The notes beneath the pieces are model-generated. The model had not been told where the DNA came from and ran no database searches. It was given only the letters and a program-made list of their open reading frames with translations. The position numbers and the translations under genes are program-made. Below, one piece after another: positions 46,960-59,128 of a stretch of DNA of 64,000 bases. The stretch's first letter is position 1. Each line of letters begins with the position of its first letter. The stretch is from Stichopus chloronotus (taxonomy: Eukaryota; Echinodermata; Holothuroidea; Aspidochirotida; Stichopodidae). The stretch spans positions 25,064,455 through 25,128,454 of the forward strand of contig SFZH01000008.1 in NCBI GenBank assembly GCA_021234535.1, in the 5' to 3' direction.

Positions 46960-48560
46960 TGAACGGGGGAGGATGAGTAACTGCAGGATGAGTAACTATC
47001 TAAGCGGAGCGCCACCTTTGATTGACGAGGAGCGTCGAAGAAATATCTGGATTTCAAAACCCCAGGCACTTCCCCGGTGTACTTGAACTGAATGTATCCA
47101 GCCTTGAAATATGGATATAATATCTGCAATCCCTCAACTCATGTGAAAAGGAAAATCAGTTTATTACAAGTGGTAGTACATCATGCTCTCTTTTTTTTTT
47201 TTTTTGGAGGTGGCACAAGAATTGTAATAAATTACAGATCCTCTTCTTTTATTTTTTGGAGTTTTTGACAATATTTTTTAGTAGAATAAATTGAAACACA
47301 GGTACCTAGGACTTTTTTTTATGGTGGATCGTTGTCGTGGATTATGTTTGACTAATTAGTGGGATTACTATCTAAGCTGTACAAGGAAACTTGGGTTTTT
47401 AAAACCCTCCAGATGGCAGGAATGTCACTTGCTGGGTGTACTTGAACTGCATGTACCCAGCCTGGAGCTCGGGATATCGTGTCTGCAATTAATAAATTCG
47501 GGCGAAAAAAAAATGCAAAGCAGTGTTTTTTAGGTGATACAAGAATCATAGTACTCTACGCATCCTCTTTCATTTTTTTTTTTGAGTTCTAGTCAAATAC
47601 TTTGGATGAACACATTGGCTCTCCGCGGTTTGAACTAATTGTGTTTACTACTGAGTATTGGCGGGATTACTTTGTAACCGGCACCTATACTTTTTTTTGG
47701 TTGTGGGACAGAGATTGCCTGAATTATGTTTAGGACTAATCAGCGACGATACTATTTAAGTGGAGCGCCACCACTTTCTCCAAAACCTCCAGATGGCAGG
47801 ATTCTTCACTCCCCTTGTGTACTTGAGCTGCATGAACCCAGCCGTAAAATAGTATCTAATGTCTGCAATTTTCTTATTAACAATGAAAACATTTTATGGA
47901 AATGATAATGTTATGGATTTATCATATCTAGTATATTTACGCTATTGTCATTTCTAGAAAAGCTGATTCAACAGCTTTTACTTTCTAACAATGACAGGTC
48001 TTTTTTCTTTGAGAAATTTCAACTGACATTCCAGAGTTATTGAGACGTTTTCTTCAATTACAACATTAACTTAAATCTGCTGCAATAGTAGGCATCCTTC
48101 TGTGTCGTAAAATGAGCTAGACTGAGATTATGAAAAATTCCAACAGGTATTTAAGATTTTCACACTATCAACGCTTGAACACTTTGACATGAAAAACTCC
48201 AACTAGTGTTTCAGATTTATTGAGAATTTCGCAATTGCCATTTAACATTAGGCACATTCTGGTGCAAAAGTAGGCATATTTCTATGTCTCATAAAATGAG
48301 CTAGACGAAGGAAAAAAGTAGGAAAAATTCCAACTGGTATTTCATATTTTCAGACTATTACCGCTTTTACACTTTAATATAAAGAATTTCATCTGGTATT
48401 TCAGATTTATTGAGAAATTGTACAATTACTGGGTAACCTTAGACTTAATTTGGAGCAATATTTGGCACATTTTTATGCCATAAGATAGGCACTGGTAGAC
48501 TGAGATATCAAAAATTCCAACTGGTATTAAAGATTTTCCCACTATCTGGCAGATTTTTTT
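46960..48560 (+). repeat. Repeat family X, tandem block (three anchors)
   Basis: The anchor AGCC followed by TGAAATA-like sequence occurs at 47100, 47459 and 47840 (spacing 359 and 381 bp). Each is preceded by ACTTGA(A/G)CTG-ATG and a CCAGATGGCAGGA patch and followed by TGTCTGCAAT, an ACAAGAAT stretch and CATCCTCTT. The 48050-48540 part repeats AAAAATTCCAACTGGTATTT-like sequence at least three times and matches 7600-7850. Noncoding. Confidence 0.72.
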
Positions 48561-50200
48561 TGGGGGGGAGGGGGGCACACCCCAGGTTGCGACGGACCTG
48601 CCTCCAATGTTCTCAATCAATAATGCATCAGAGGTTCTCAGCGCAAAAAAATTATTATGTAGGAATCAGTAATTAGTAATCACCCTCCTATGCTACTGTG
48701 CATAACATTTCAGCATTTGGGTGCTATGACCTCAAACGATCGCTGATATCAGTGACAAATGGCCGCCATAAAAAGTAATTGATCATGCCTGTATTATACT
48801 GGGGGCTTACTTATACACTGTACGTTCAATGTGTCAGCATATCTATCACTTCTTCAGATATACTGTCACGGGTTTTGAGACATGATTGATTCGATTGACC
48901 TCAAATGAACTTAGACCCATACGAACTACCAAACATTCATCAATACTCATCTGTTCTGAGTAAGTGTCAACGAAATACTTATCCACTTATTTAGAGTTCA
49001 AGCAGTTCCAACTTTGGCTGGTGAACTTACTCTTGATTATCTACTTACTAAACAAAGAGAAATGTGAGTTGCAGCTTTTACCAAGGATTACCCTCAATGA
49101 CCTTCGTTCAAACAACCCTTTTAATTTTCTTAGGACAATCGTGATTCAAACACGATTTTCAAATGCAATATTTTGAGGCATGTTTACAAGACAGAGTGCA
49201 TGCAAACTCAAGAAATGGACTAAACACGGAAACGCATGAAAAGGACTCAAATCAAGAAAAAGAAAATGCTTACCGAGATATCCCGATTGAATTCACCGTT
49301 GATAACACTCCATTAATCAGTCCCTTATTCTTGTTCCATATTGTTGTTAGCATGGGTCAACCCAATATTTTGAGAAACAATATTTGCTTTATGTCAGTTG
49401 CAATATTTTCTTTAAAGCTATATCAATTGGCTATCGATCAAAGCTTTGTTTCGTACTTACAGTATAATATACTAAACTATAACTAAAACATTCAACTGTT
49501 GTATTCCTATATCTTAATTTATTAACACATTTAAACGTGGGTGTTGAAAAAAAGATCTTTTGATCCATCATATTAGAGTATGTTTCCCAATTTATGCAAC
49601 TTATGTCGATGTTCCCATTGAGATGGTATGATAGGTTGGCCTATTATTAAACTAAACTAGTTGAGGGAATTTACTATCTGTTAGTAGATATTCGTTTAAC
49701 AACTTGCTGTAATAGCTGATGCCTAACAGACTAATCAGAGTGACAGCTTTGTTATATCCTGCAAAACTTTGGCAGAAATTACATCTTTAAGAATTAATAA
49801 CATGGTTTCCCTTTACACAGGACAGAGTGTCATCTGTCATCAACACAAAATTCAGATTAGTCTGGCTTAAGAGTCACTATAATTGCCATGCGGATAGGCT
49901 TAATGTTTAAAGTTATATCAGTGAAGTCAGTGAAGTAGTCAAGTTATGTGACTTACAACATGGTTTATCTAACACTTGTCGAATTGGAACAGAAGTTATG
50001 ACATTTTTTTTTTCAAGTTTCGGCTCAAATTTTAAAGACATGACATTCACATAATGAAGAAAATCTGGAATGAAGCGACCAGTTGGAATTATTGAGGTCA
50101 ACCAGTTGTTTTAATTCTACTGGCACATCAATGAACACAAAAAAGCCCAAATCCAAAGACTTATGCAATATTAGTAATAATATATTAGTAATCATATATA
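48561..50200. other. No recognisable gene
   Basis: Anonymous AT-rich DNA. ORFs at 48964-49486 show no domain. A short GGCCGCCAT patch near 48763 resembles the arms of the 3.8-kb element but is isolated. Confidence 0.45.
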
Positions 50201-50204
50201 TAAT

Positions 50205-51860
50205 AGGGGGTTCCGATGATGTTGCAAATTACAGGCCGATCTCTATACTTACTTCGTTATCTAAAGTAATTGAAAAACTTATTTATTCTAGATCTGTCGC
50301 ATTTCTTAATAAAAACAAAATGCTATGTTCTAATCAATTTGGATTTCCACCAAATTATTCCACTTATATGGCAGGTGTTGATGTTGTAGATTTTATCAAT
50401 AATGGTTTTAACTTAAATCAGTCGACAGTTGGTATTTTTATAGATCTCTCTAAAGCCTTCGACACTGTAAATCATAATATATTAAGTAAATTACATCACT
50501 ATATGGTATTAGAGGAACAGCTCACGACCTATTTAAAAATCACCTTTCGAATCGTAAGCAATGTGTTGCAATAGGTGAAAATATCTCACCCTACCTTAAC
50601 ATTTCATGTGGTGTTCCTCAAGGATCCATTCTAGGACCTCTGTTATTTCTTATTTAGTACATTAATGATCTTCCTATTTTCTCAAATAAGTTACAGTTTT
50701 GTCTCTTTGCAGACGACACTAGTATTCTTTTTCGACATAACGATCTCAAAGGTACTGAATATATTATGAATAATGAACTTCTCACAATCTGCAATTGGTT
50801 TCAAGCAAACAAGTTATCTCTTAATGTTAACAAAACCAACTTCGTCATTTTCCATACCAAACAATCTGTGAAACCTGATTTACGACTTACTTTTAATAAT
50901 TCAATTATAAATGAAGTAACCTGTGTTAAATTTTTGGGAATCCTTATTGATCCACATTTAAGTTGGAATTTTCCACATTGATAATGTATGTAAAAAGACT
51001 TCTAAGAACGTTGGTATTCTGTACAAGATAAGACATCATGTTCCCAGACAGGTTTTACTATCCCTATATTATACTCTTGTTTACCCTCCTTTGGGGAAAC
51101 ACTCATAATGTATATCTGGACAGGTTATTTTTACTACAGAAAAAGGCTATAAGATTAATCACTCACTCTAATTATTATGATCATACAGCACCTGTTTTCA
51201 GTAAATTACGAATTTTGACAATCTATGATATTTACCATTTTCAGCTAGGCACATTTGTATATAAATACTTGAAGGGTTTATTACCGCCTGTCTTTGACTC
51301 CTTCTTTAATCTTAATAATCATTACCATAATTATCCTACTCGTAACGCTTCCTCTGTCAACATTGCCTATTCTCGTTTAGCTTTAAGTGAAAGAACAGTA
51401 CGGTTCTCCGGGCGGACTCTTTGGAATTCCCTCGATCTTCAACTCAGAACTTAACCTACGCTGTCTACATTTGTTAATCACCTCAAGGAATTTCTTTTAT
51501 GCACAAGCAACACGTAATATTTTCGTTCCCTCCTGTACTGTACAGTTTTTTTCGTACTGTTATTCGTATGGCGATGGGGTGGGGGGGGGGGGATTGGTGG
51601 GGTTGAGGTGTCGGGGATGGGGTGGTGGGATGGGGTATCGAAATGGGTTGTGGGGAGGGGACTTAAGAGTTTTTCCTGTTTTTCCTCTTTTTCTATTTAT
51701 ATATAGTGGATGTGGCTTGTACAAGCTTAGCTTTTTTTCAGATTCTCCATTCCCTTTTTTCAATATTGTTATTTCATTACATTCATTATACTATGTATCA
51801 AAAAAAAGAGAAAAATAAACGAACGAACGAACGAACGAACGAACGAACGAACAATAATTT
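50205..51860 (+). mobile_element. 5'-truncated CR1/Jockey-like LINE with CGAA tail
   Basis: A non-LTR RT different from the L1/Tx1 copies. It is truncated at the start of RT, and the 3' end is a microsatellite of CGAA repeated about nine times (51817-51852), the short tandem tail typical of CR1/L2-type elements. After the coding part, a G-rich stretch (51570-51660) precedes the tail. Clade assignment between CR1, Rex1 and Jockey is not possible by eye. Confidence 0.8.
50215..51455 (+). pseudogene. CR1/Jockey-like reverse transcriptase remnant
   Basis: Reads VANYRPISILTSLSKVIEKL, NQFGF, VGIFIDLSKAFDTVNHNIL (palm A motif), then in a second frame GVPQGSILGPLLF (50610-50650) and CLFADDTSILFRHND with the catalytic FADD at about 50706. 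It continues NELLTICNWFQANKLSLNVN, KTNFVIFHTKQS, VTCVKFLGILIDPHLSWN, and QKKAIRLITHSNY. It ends in the LWNSLDLQL box that closes many LINE proteins. Frameshifts occur near 50574, 50660, 50980 and 51440, and there is a stop in the GVPQGS region. Confidence 0.85.
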
Positions 51861-54100
51861 TAACAAACTATCAACCATGGCACTGACAGAACACAGCGAC
51901 GTTCGTCACTAAATGAGAATCGCAAAACACAGTGGCATACATAGTCCCCTGTAATCAGTAAAATTCGAAAAATTGTCCTTCCTCCAGTCATTAGTCTCCA
52001 GACAATATGTATCAAACAATAGCCAAATATGCACATGTATAACCCCTCTTACACAAAAAAGGGAAAATACACATCAAACAAGGACATCCTATGCACGCAA
52101 TTAACATTGACACACAACTGTAAAGCTACTGTAATTGTAATATTAACGTACATAATCTATTGTCTACACGCTGATTGATGCTGTAGGTGTACGAATACAA
52201 TCGACAGAGAATCTAGACAAATTCTGATCACAATGGATCAGCTGTTTCTATCCAATTGATGAACTGTACACCACAAGCAGTATTCACATTGTTTGCTGAT
52301 AGTTAGACTCTAGTCATTGTAAAAAGATTGAGTCATCCCGCATAGCGATTCATGTCTAGTCCCTTCCGCATACTGACACAAGTCGAGTCTTTTGCACTTT
52401 CTCAAACTTCTAAGTCGAGTCGAATCTAGTCTTTTAACCCAAGTGACTCGAGTCACTAGTCCTCAAAAATCGTGACTCGAGTCCGACTTGAGTCGAGTCA
52501 GTTACTCGAGCCATTACAACACTGCAGTTTGTTTAACCATATGTCAATCGACATAAATACAGAAGATAACTTATTTATTTGGGTTTTGTGGCGTACCTGA
52601 CTTGTACAATTATGTATGATACATTCGTCCTTTCCCGTTAAAAAATAAAACAAAAAGCCTCTCTGAGACTTACGTACTCGCGCAAAATGTTTTTTTTTTT
52701 AAACAATATGTTGTGTTTCATTTCCTGTGATTTGAAATGATGTACTGACTGGAACTAATACAGATGTTATGAAGAGGACTACCTATCTACTCACAAAGAA
52801 TGCAAGTAAAATAATTTCAGATATTATTAATCAATTTCAGGTACGAAGTAAAAGTGTTTCAACAGGCAGCGTGAGTCTAACTAAATTTGAGGTGTTTTAC
52901 CATAGAGGGCAGCAAGCATTATGCATACGTAAAAAATCAACACAAAAATAATGTTGATGTTATAACTCCAATGGGCAAGATAAAAGAAACTTGACTTGAA
53001 GCTGTATGCGGCGATTAATAGTCAAAAATTTGATTTGGTTTTGGTTTACTACTGTATCAATTTGGTTTACTACATTATCAATGCGTTTCCTCTTTTATCT
53101 TTTTAAAATCTTTTATTCAAATAATTGTAAATTAAAGAATGCTTATGTGGCCAAGGACTTCTTTGATGACGATGGAAAAGCCGTAACTTATGCATTTACG
53201 ACGAAATGGGGATTTAAACCTGATGTAATCTGCATTTGAAGAGGTCGATATGTAGGTATTTAGTGGAAATATATTACTTGATGTCATAACCAACAAGAAT
53301 TTTCAGTGGAATTGTAAGTAATGTAACATGATCTTATTAAAAATAATGTGATATTTGTCATGATGAGGTGGAAGTAAGTTATCAAGGTGGTAACGAGAAT
53401 ACTAAACCTCAACTACAGTGGGTTGTGATTGTATGGGAACTAACCCCCGTTATTCTACATTTGTTTTGTTTCAACAAGGATATAACTTAGTTAACTTGTA
53501 TACTTGACCCATGCTTAGGTTAAACCCTGAGTAGGATAGAATACCATCCGTCTCTAGCTCGGGAGTGAAGGCTGAGTGGAGCCTGGTGCTGTCCGATGTG
53601 GAACCTTTCCTAGCCTGTACGGAGTGTACTGGTTATTATTACAGTGCCGGGCTAACAAAGCTGGCGTTCACCTTCATTCTCAAGCCGGCAATTTGAGCAA
53701 CGCCGACTGGTAGTAGTATATTACATTGCCATCTGAAACCAGGTTATGGGTACCACCACTTTCAGAACAGTACAGAAGATTTAAAAATGTTGTGAATGAT
53801 TACGAAACTAGAGGCAGATATTAGCAACGTGAGTCTCGTTTTCCTTAAAATTATTTTATTTAACCGTTGATTTTGACTGAGCCCATTGCTTGTATATTTA
53901 CTTATTCCTTTTTGTCCCAAGAGAGCACGGTACTTCAGTTATTCCAAAGGAAGAAATTAAGATATTTCTAAAAAGGGAAATTTAAGTTGCAACGAAGTAT
54001 AAAGAAGAGCAAGTGCAACTTTTAATTATGGCCTATATTATTTATTTAGATCTGTATTAAAACTAATTTGTGTTCTTATTTATTGTCATAAGTTTATCCC
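51861..54100. other. No recognisable gene; CTCGAGTC motif cluster
   Basis: From 52380 to 52512 the palindromic hexamer CTCGAG and its TCGAGTC/GACTCGA extensions recur at least six times, a dispersed simple repeat. A moderately G/C-rich stretch at 53540-53710 has no tRNA-like boxes that I can recognise. No coding exon seen. Confidence 0.5.
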
Positions 54101-54109
54101 AGTGTTTCA

Positions 54110-55480
54110 TAAACGTGCGCGGTGAGTATGGGTCTGTGTATGTTTGTGACACTTAGTTGTGTGCACGATATCTCCAGATAGAAATGATGGATGCTCTTCA
54201 TGCATACTTGTACATGTAGGTTTGTCATATTTAGAGGAAGAGGGTATTGTTTTTGGTGGAAGTGAAAGGTCGGGTTTCACCAGGGGCCAATTAACAGTGG
54301 CGGCGCTACGGGGGCATGAGGGGGCATTTGCCCCTCTAGATTGTTTACTTGCCCCCCCCCATTGCCCCCAAGTTCCCAAAGAAAAAAGTTGGGGACCTTG
54401 GAGTACGGTCAACCGAAAAGATAAATAATATAAAAATAAATAATATATCTCTCTTGTGACTTAATTTTCCACCCACAGATATGCTAAAACCTCAGAGCTT
54501 CCTGAGGCTTCGCCCCCTGGACCCCCACCGGGGCTTTGCCCCTGGACCCGACCAGGGGCCCTAAGACGGACCCTGGAACCCACCCGCACGGCCTCGGTTA
54601 GCGCTCGGTTTCGCGCTGCGCGAAAACCTTTGCCCCCCAATATTTTCCTCTGCCCTCAGTTTGCCCCCCCCCCAAGTCTGACATCCTGCCGCCGCCACCG
54701 CCAATTAAGGGAAACATTGTGCACGCAACAACTCCAGGTAGGGATCATTAATACTCTTCATATTTTGCATGTAGGTTTGTGATATTGAGAGGAAAAACCC
54801 TATTGTTTTCTTTGTGAAGGTCAAAGGTCATCTGGGGTCAACAGGGGTTAAGTAGTGAAAACATTGGAAACACAACATTCAAAAAAGGGAAATTTGGACA
54901 GATGTCACAATTGGTATGTGTTCACCATTGACTAAAAGAACCACATTGTGTAGAGGTCAAAGGTCATTTGTTGTCAACAGAGTTCAAGCTGTGAAAACCT
55001 TGTAGACATGGCATCTCAAGAAGGAAAGCCCAAACATATCTTATATTAAGTATGTAGGAGAAACACATTTAGTATAGGACTCCTTTTGTTTTTGGTGGAG
55101 GTGTAAGGTCATTTGGGGTCAACAATTGTCAAATTGTAAGAACCTTGTAATCACGTCATCTCCTTCATTTTGTTGTCTTTGGCAGGGTTAAAAGTCATCA
55201 GCGGTCAACAAGGTCACATTATGAAATTCATGTATACATACCCTATCTCAAGGAGGCCAGAGTTGACATATATCATATTCAGTGTGTAGGTGTATCTCAT
55301 TGAGTTCAAGAACCTTTGTGATTTTGGTGAAGGTTAAGGTCATAAATTGACATCGACATGGATCAAACTGTGAAAACCATATATACATAATATCAAAGGA
55401 GGAAGTTTGTACAGCTCTCACAATTGACAAAAGCATAGGTAGATTAGGACACATCCTAATGCTACAATGTCAGGCTCAGA
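54110..55480 (+). repeat. 145-bp minisatellite with DR1 motifs, locus 2
   Basis: Diverged units of the same family as 15270-16020: ATATCTCCAGATA near 54168, GTAGGTTTGTCATATT, GAGGAAGA, TTGTTTTTGGTGGA and AGGTCATCTGGGGTCA. Perfect AGGTCA-A-AGGTCA direct repeats lie at 54818-54830 and 54954-54966. Later units (to about 55400) are more degenerate. The block is followed near 55508 by the same GAAACTACAATGCATTT flank as locus 1. A hAT MITE is inserted at 54295-54700. Confidence 0.8.
54287..54708. mobile_element. hAT-type MITE, 406 bp, with 8-bp TSD
   Basis: The element 54295-54700 is flanked by perfect 8-bp direct repeats CCAATTAA (54287-54294 and 54701-54708). Termini are CAGTGGCGGC on the left and, inverted, CGGTGGCGGC on the right. 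An 8-bp duplication with CAGTGGCG-type ends is diagnostic of hAT transposons. The interior is G/C-rich with GGGGCA/TGCCCC patches near both ends and no transposase. It is inserted inside one unit of the minisatellite. The 89-101-codon ORFs across it are artefacts. Confidence 0.92.
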
Positions 55481-55509
55481 AAAATAAAATGTTGATAATT
55501 GCATCATCG

Positions 55510-58500
55510 AAACTACAATGCATTTGTGCATTCTGGTTTCTAGCTGTAAACGTGTATTTTATTTTGGGACTGAAAACGTGTCGGACTGAAGACGTGTACC
55601 CGTCTGCTATTTAGTACTACCCGCAAACTGGTATAGACTACGTTGGTTACAGGTAGTATATATGGGAAAACTTTGCGTCACCATAGAGATTCGCTATGAA
55701 CCTAATAATCCTGTCTTAGCAAGTGTAAATTAACTTTTAATCAAATTTGACTCAAGATCTGGTAGGTATTGTGTACCTTGAAACCTGCAATTTTAGCTAA
55801 CACTTCCTTGAGTAATGATATGATGTAAACCTGGTAAAACTACACGCACCTCATAGGCCTAACGTTCACCACGTCAATCATCATGAGTTTTCTTGTAAAC
55901 ATTAAATCTACATTATTATTTTTTTAGTCAGTCCATTGATTGGACAAAATCATGATGCAGAAATCCGTTATGTTAAAAAGCAACTAATAGTTTCTCTGAG
56001 GGTGATTTGCTAGCTTCTACCGCCCTTGTACAAATGCAGTACCATGAATGATTGAATAAGTGTTTTAGATTTCCGTAAGTTGGTAACGTAATCTCAAGGT
56101 ATGACAGTATAGTATTTGTATTTTTCAGGCTTATTTTAGGGTGCACGAAGTTTGTAAGTGCGTCAAGTGTGGCGTATGACTTGCTCAATTACATTCCAAA
56201 CAGTGGAATTGGCTATGGAATGAAACATTTTTTTTTTTCGCGGCCTTATGAGACAAGAAGAGAATGAACGAGGGAGAAGGTGAAACGAACATTAGGAGTG
56301 TTTTCGACTGCATCATTTGTGATCAAAATATAGGGGTTATCGTAGTTTATCAATCCAATAGTGGAACACTGAAAAAAACTTCTAAAAGAAGTTTATCTAA
56401 GCTTCTCAAGCAGATTTAGCTATAGCAATCAAAATATTTATTCTTGTGTAAGACAGGTTGACACTTTAAAATAACGTCAGACAACTTGAGACTCGAGAAT
56501 ACGCTTCATCATGCCCCATGCAATATGGTGTCACAAACGATTTCCGATAAGGCGCATGTGCAGAACGGTTGATGTCGCATTTACTTAGCTGATTACTAAA
56601 CCGAATTTTACTACACCTTCAGGGAAAGTTAAACAGTTATTACTTACCTCCGATGGATGGTTTAAATCCCGGTTGAAATATCCAGCAGTACTGTCTTTAT
56701 TCGTATTTGTGAAATGCACAAAGTTGCAAATTACAAGACTTTATTGTCAAATCAAACATGCACCCTCCGAAGTGTGGTCAGAACCCACTTCCAGTTTTAC
56801 ACAGGGAAGCCCCGTACTGTAATGTACTATTAAGTAGTACATGCTATCTTGTACTAAAAAGTAGCGCTACACATAATCCTAAGCGTGTCATTGTAGTTCG
56901 TAGCAGTTTTTCATCGTTCATTCAAGTTTGTATATATGGTTCACTGAATTCATTGGAAAGGTCAAGTCTAAGCAGAGTGGTGTGACAGCTTTCTGCGGTA
57001 TTGTCATATTACGTCCAGTGTATAGACTGTAACAGTACCTACACTTTAAAGTACTTATCATGGCCTTTTTAAAGAAATTTTTAATGGGAGAATTTGAAAA
57101 AAGGGACCATCTAAACGGAGCCACCATAAGTCACCAAGTATTTTATGAAGATTGTTTCTTTTCTTGCTCTTCAGATTGAGAAAAATGCTCTCCAGATTGA
57201 GAAAGATGGGTTTCCCATGCCTCTAAGTAAATTTATCGGATCATCCTTATTTTTTTCATCTTTTTTTTCGCAAATTTCCCTGAAGGGATAGTGTATAAAC
57301 CTATAGGCTACCTAGCCCATCAATGGGCTTCTTAGTCCGTGGAAATCTGCTAACGTTAACGTTAGTGTTTTGGTCGTTTTGTGCTGCTCGTACTGGGTCA
57401 GTAATCTTGTCACTGACATAATTGGTAAAAAGATACACTGTTCGCAGTGGCGTAACGATGAATTTGGTGGGCCCTGGGTCCAGCGAAGGAAGGGCTCCTG
57501 GCTGCTGCGGAGCCTGCGCACATCACGAGAGCGGAGCGTGAAGTCCTGAAGGCGTGGGTCTAGCTCTTGGGTTCTACAAGCTTTCCAGATGGTGCAATCT
57601 GAGCCACATATGGAACATTTCGTAGTGACTTTATCGGCTGACATTTTAGGGGCAATAGACATGTTCATAGACATATTTTTGGTCCACCTTGTCTGTCATA
57701 CTGACGTAGGAACAAAAAAAGCTGCAAAGCTAGAATACATTAAAAGATTGAAAGGACAATAAGAACAAATAAACAATGTCCAATTAACAGAAAGGTGTAT
57801 ATTTCCCAGCTCTGATATTTCCATCCGTGGTGTAAATCCTGTGCCATATGAACAAATGGTGTCCAACTTCCCTAGAACTCGGAAAGGCTAGAGCTTGAAT
57901 TTACTAAGCCTGGTCTTCTTGCCAGCAAACATATCGATTAGTCCATCTATATCAGTGACCATGGCTCCTCACTCTCGATGGAAAGAACAGCTAGCGAATC
58001 CAGCCGATCTTGAGAATGCGGTTGAACGTAGATATGTTTTGATTAGCTTCAACTTGGAGAATGATCTGGGCAAAATATCGGCCAAACAGTGGAAAATATA
58101 CCAAATGCGATTTACTGTCTGATACGGAAACGTATATCCACGTACAATTCTTAGGCGTCGGCGATGTGGCTGATAGCTGTGGAAAACATCAGCCAAAGGG
58201 GTTCAAAATATGCCAGATTTGGCCAGTTATTGGCTAATGTCATGTGGCAACCCTCACCGAGAGCGAATCAATAAGATCTAATTCTATGGAATCACTGAAT
58301 TCAGGGAAATCAGAGGCAGTATTTCACTATGATTTGTACCGGCGTAGCTTATCAAGTTCCAGTGCGTACTTCAGGCGCCTGAGTCAGTCGTGCGGAAAAG
58401 ATTTGCAGTTGCGGGTACATATGATGTATGACGAACGTATTCACAGAAAAATATGTCCATTGACTTGTTTATAGTTTCTTTTCCAACAAAAACGTAACGC

Positions 58501-59125
58501 TTCAGAGAAAAAGAAAACCCTCTTCTAACTTTTGTACCTCAGTGCAGCGAGAACCTTTGTTCGGGCCCCCCCCCCTCCCAGGCCGGCCCATAAGCGTTAC
58601 ATGGCTGACCGCTCGCACGCTATACTGTACATTGCACAGGTGCATATACACAGTAATACCCAGGAATAGGATGTACGGCGAGATCCTAGGCCTGGTTTCA
58701 GGAAACTAGGCCTATATATGCACTGTTAAAAATGTTAGAGACATGTTGTACATATATAGACATTTTTCACAGTGCGCTCTAAGCTAGTGACTGAGTGAAG
58801 TACTTTCCCTTGTCTGCATAAACTTGTTTTCACACATGAAAACAAAAATTTCAAGAAAATAGGACAATACTGGGGGGTGGGACCAAATGAGCCAAGAGGA
58901 AAGGCAGAGTATGGGACTGGGGGACATCCCCCCCCCCCAGTATGTATGTTAAAAAAGGCCCTGGTACTTGCTGAGGAACAGCCCGAAAATATTGTGCTCA
59001 TCTCAAGAATGCAGGCCGTAGCTACTAGTAATAGATATGCTCGTTTAGTCATGGAAGTTCTCTGGGATAGTACTTCCATGGTTAAGTTCTTGTAGCCAAA
59101 GCTTACAAGGCTAGCGAAAGGCACT
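55510..59125. other. No recognisable gene
   Basis: Anonymous DNA with several short ORFs and no domain. CAGTGGCGTAACG at 57446 resembles a hAT terminus, but I found no matching end with a duplication. C runs of 9-11 bases occur near 58567 and 58929. Confidence 0.45.
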
Positions 59126-59128
59126 CTG

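Noticed and set aside
57312..57674. 120-codon minus-strand ORF with a CSICGSDC stretch
   Set aside because: No splice support and it overlaps the hAT-like end; the Cys pair alone is not enough to call a zinc finger.
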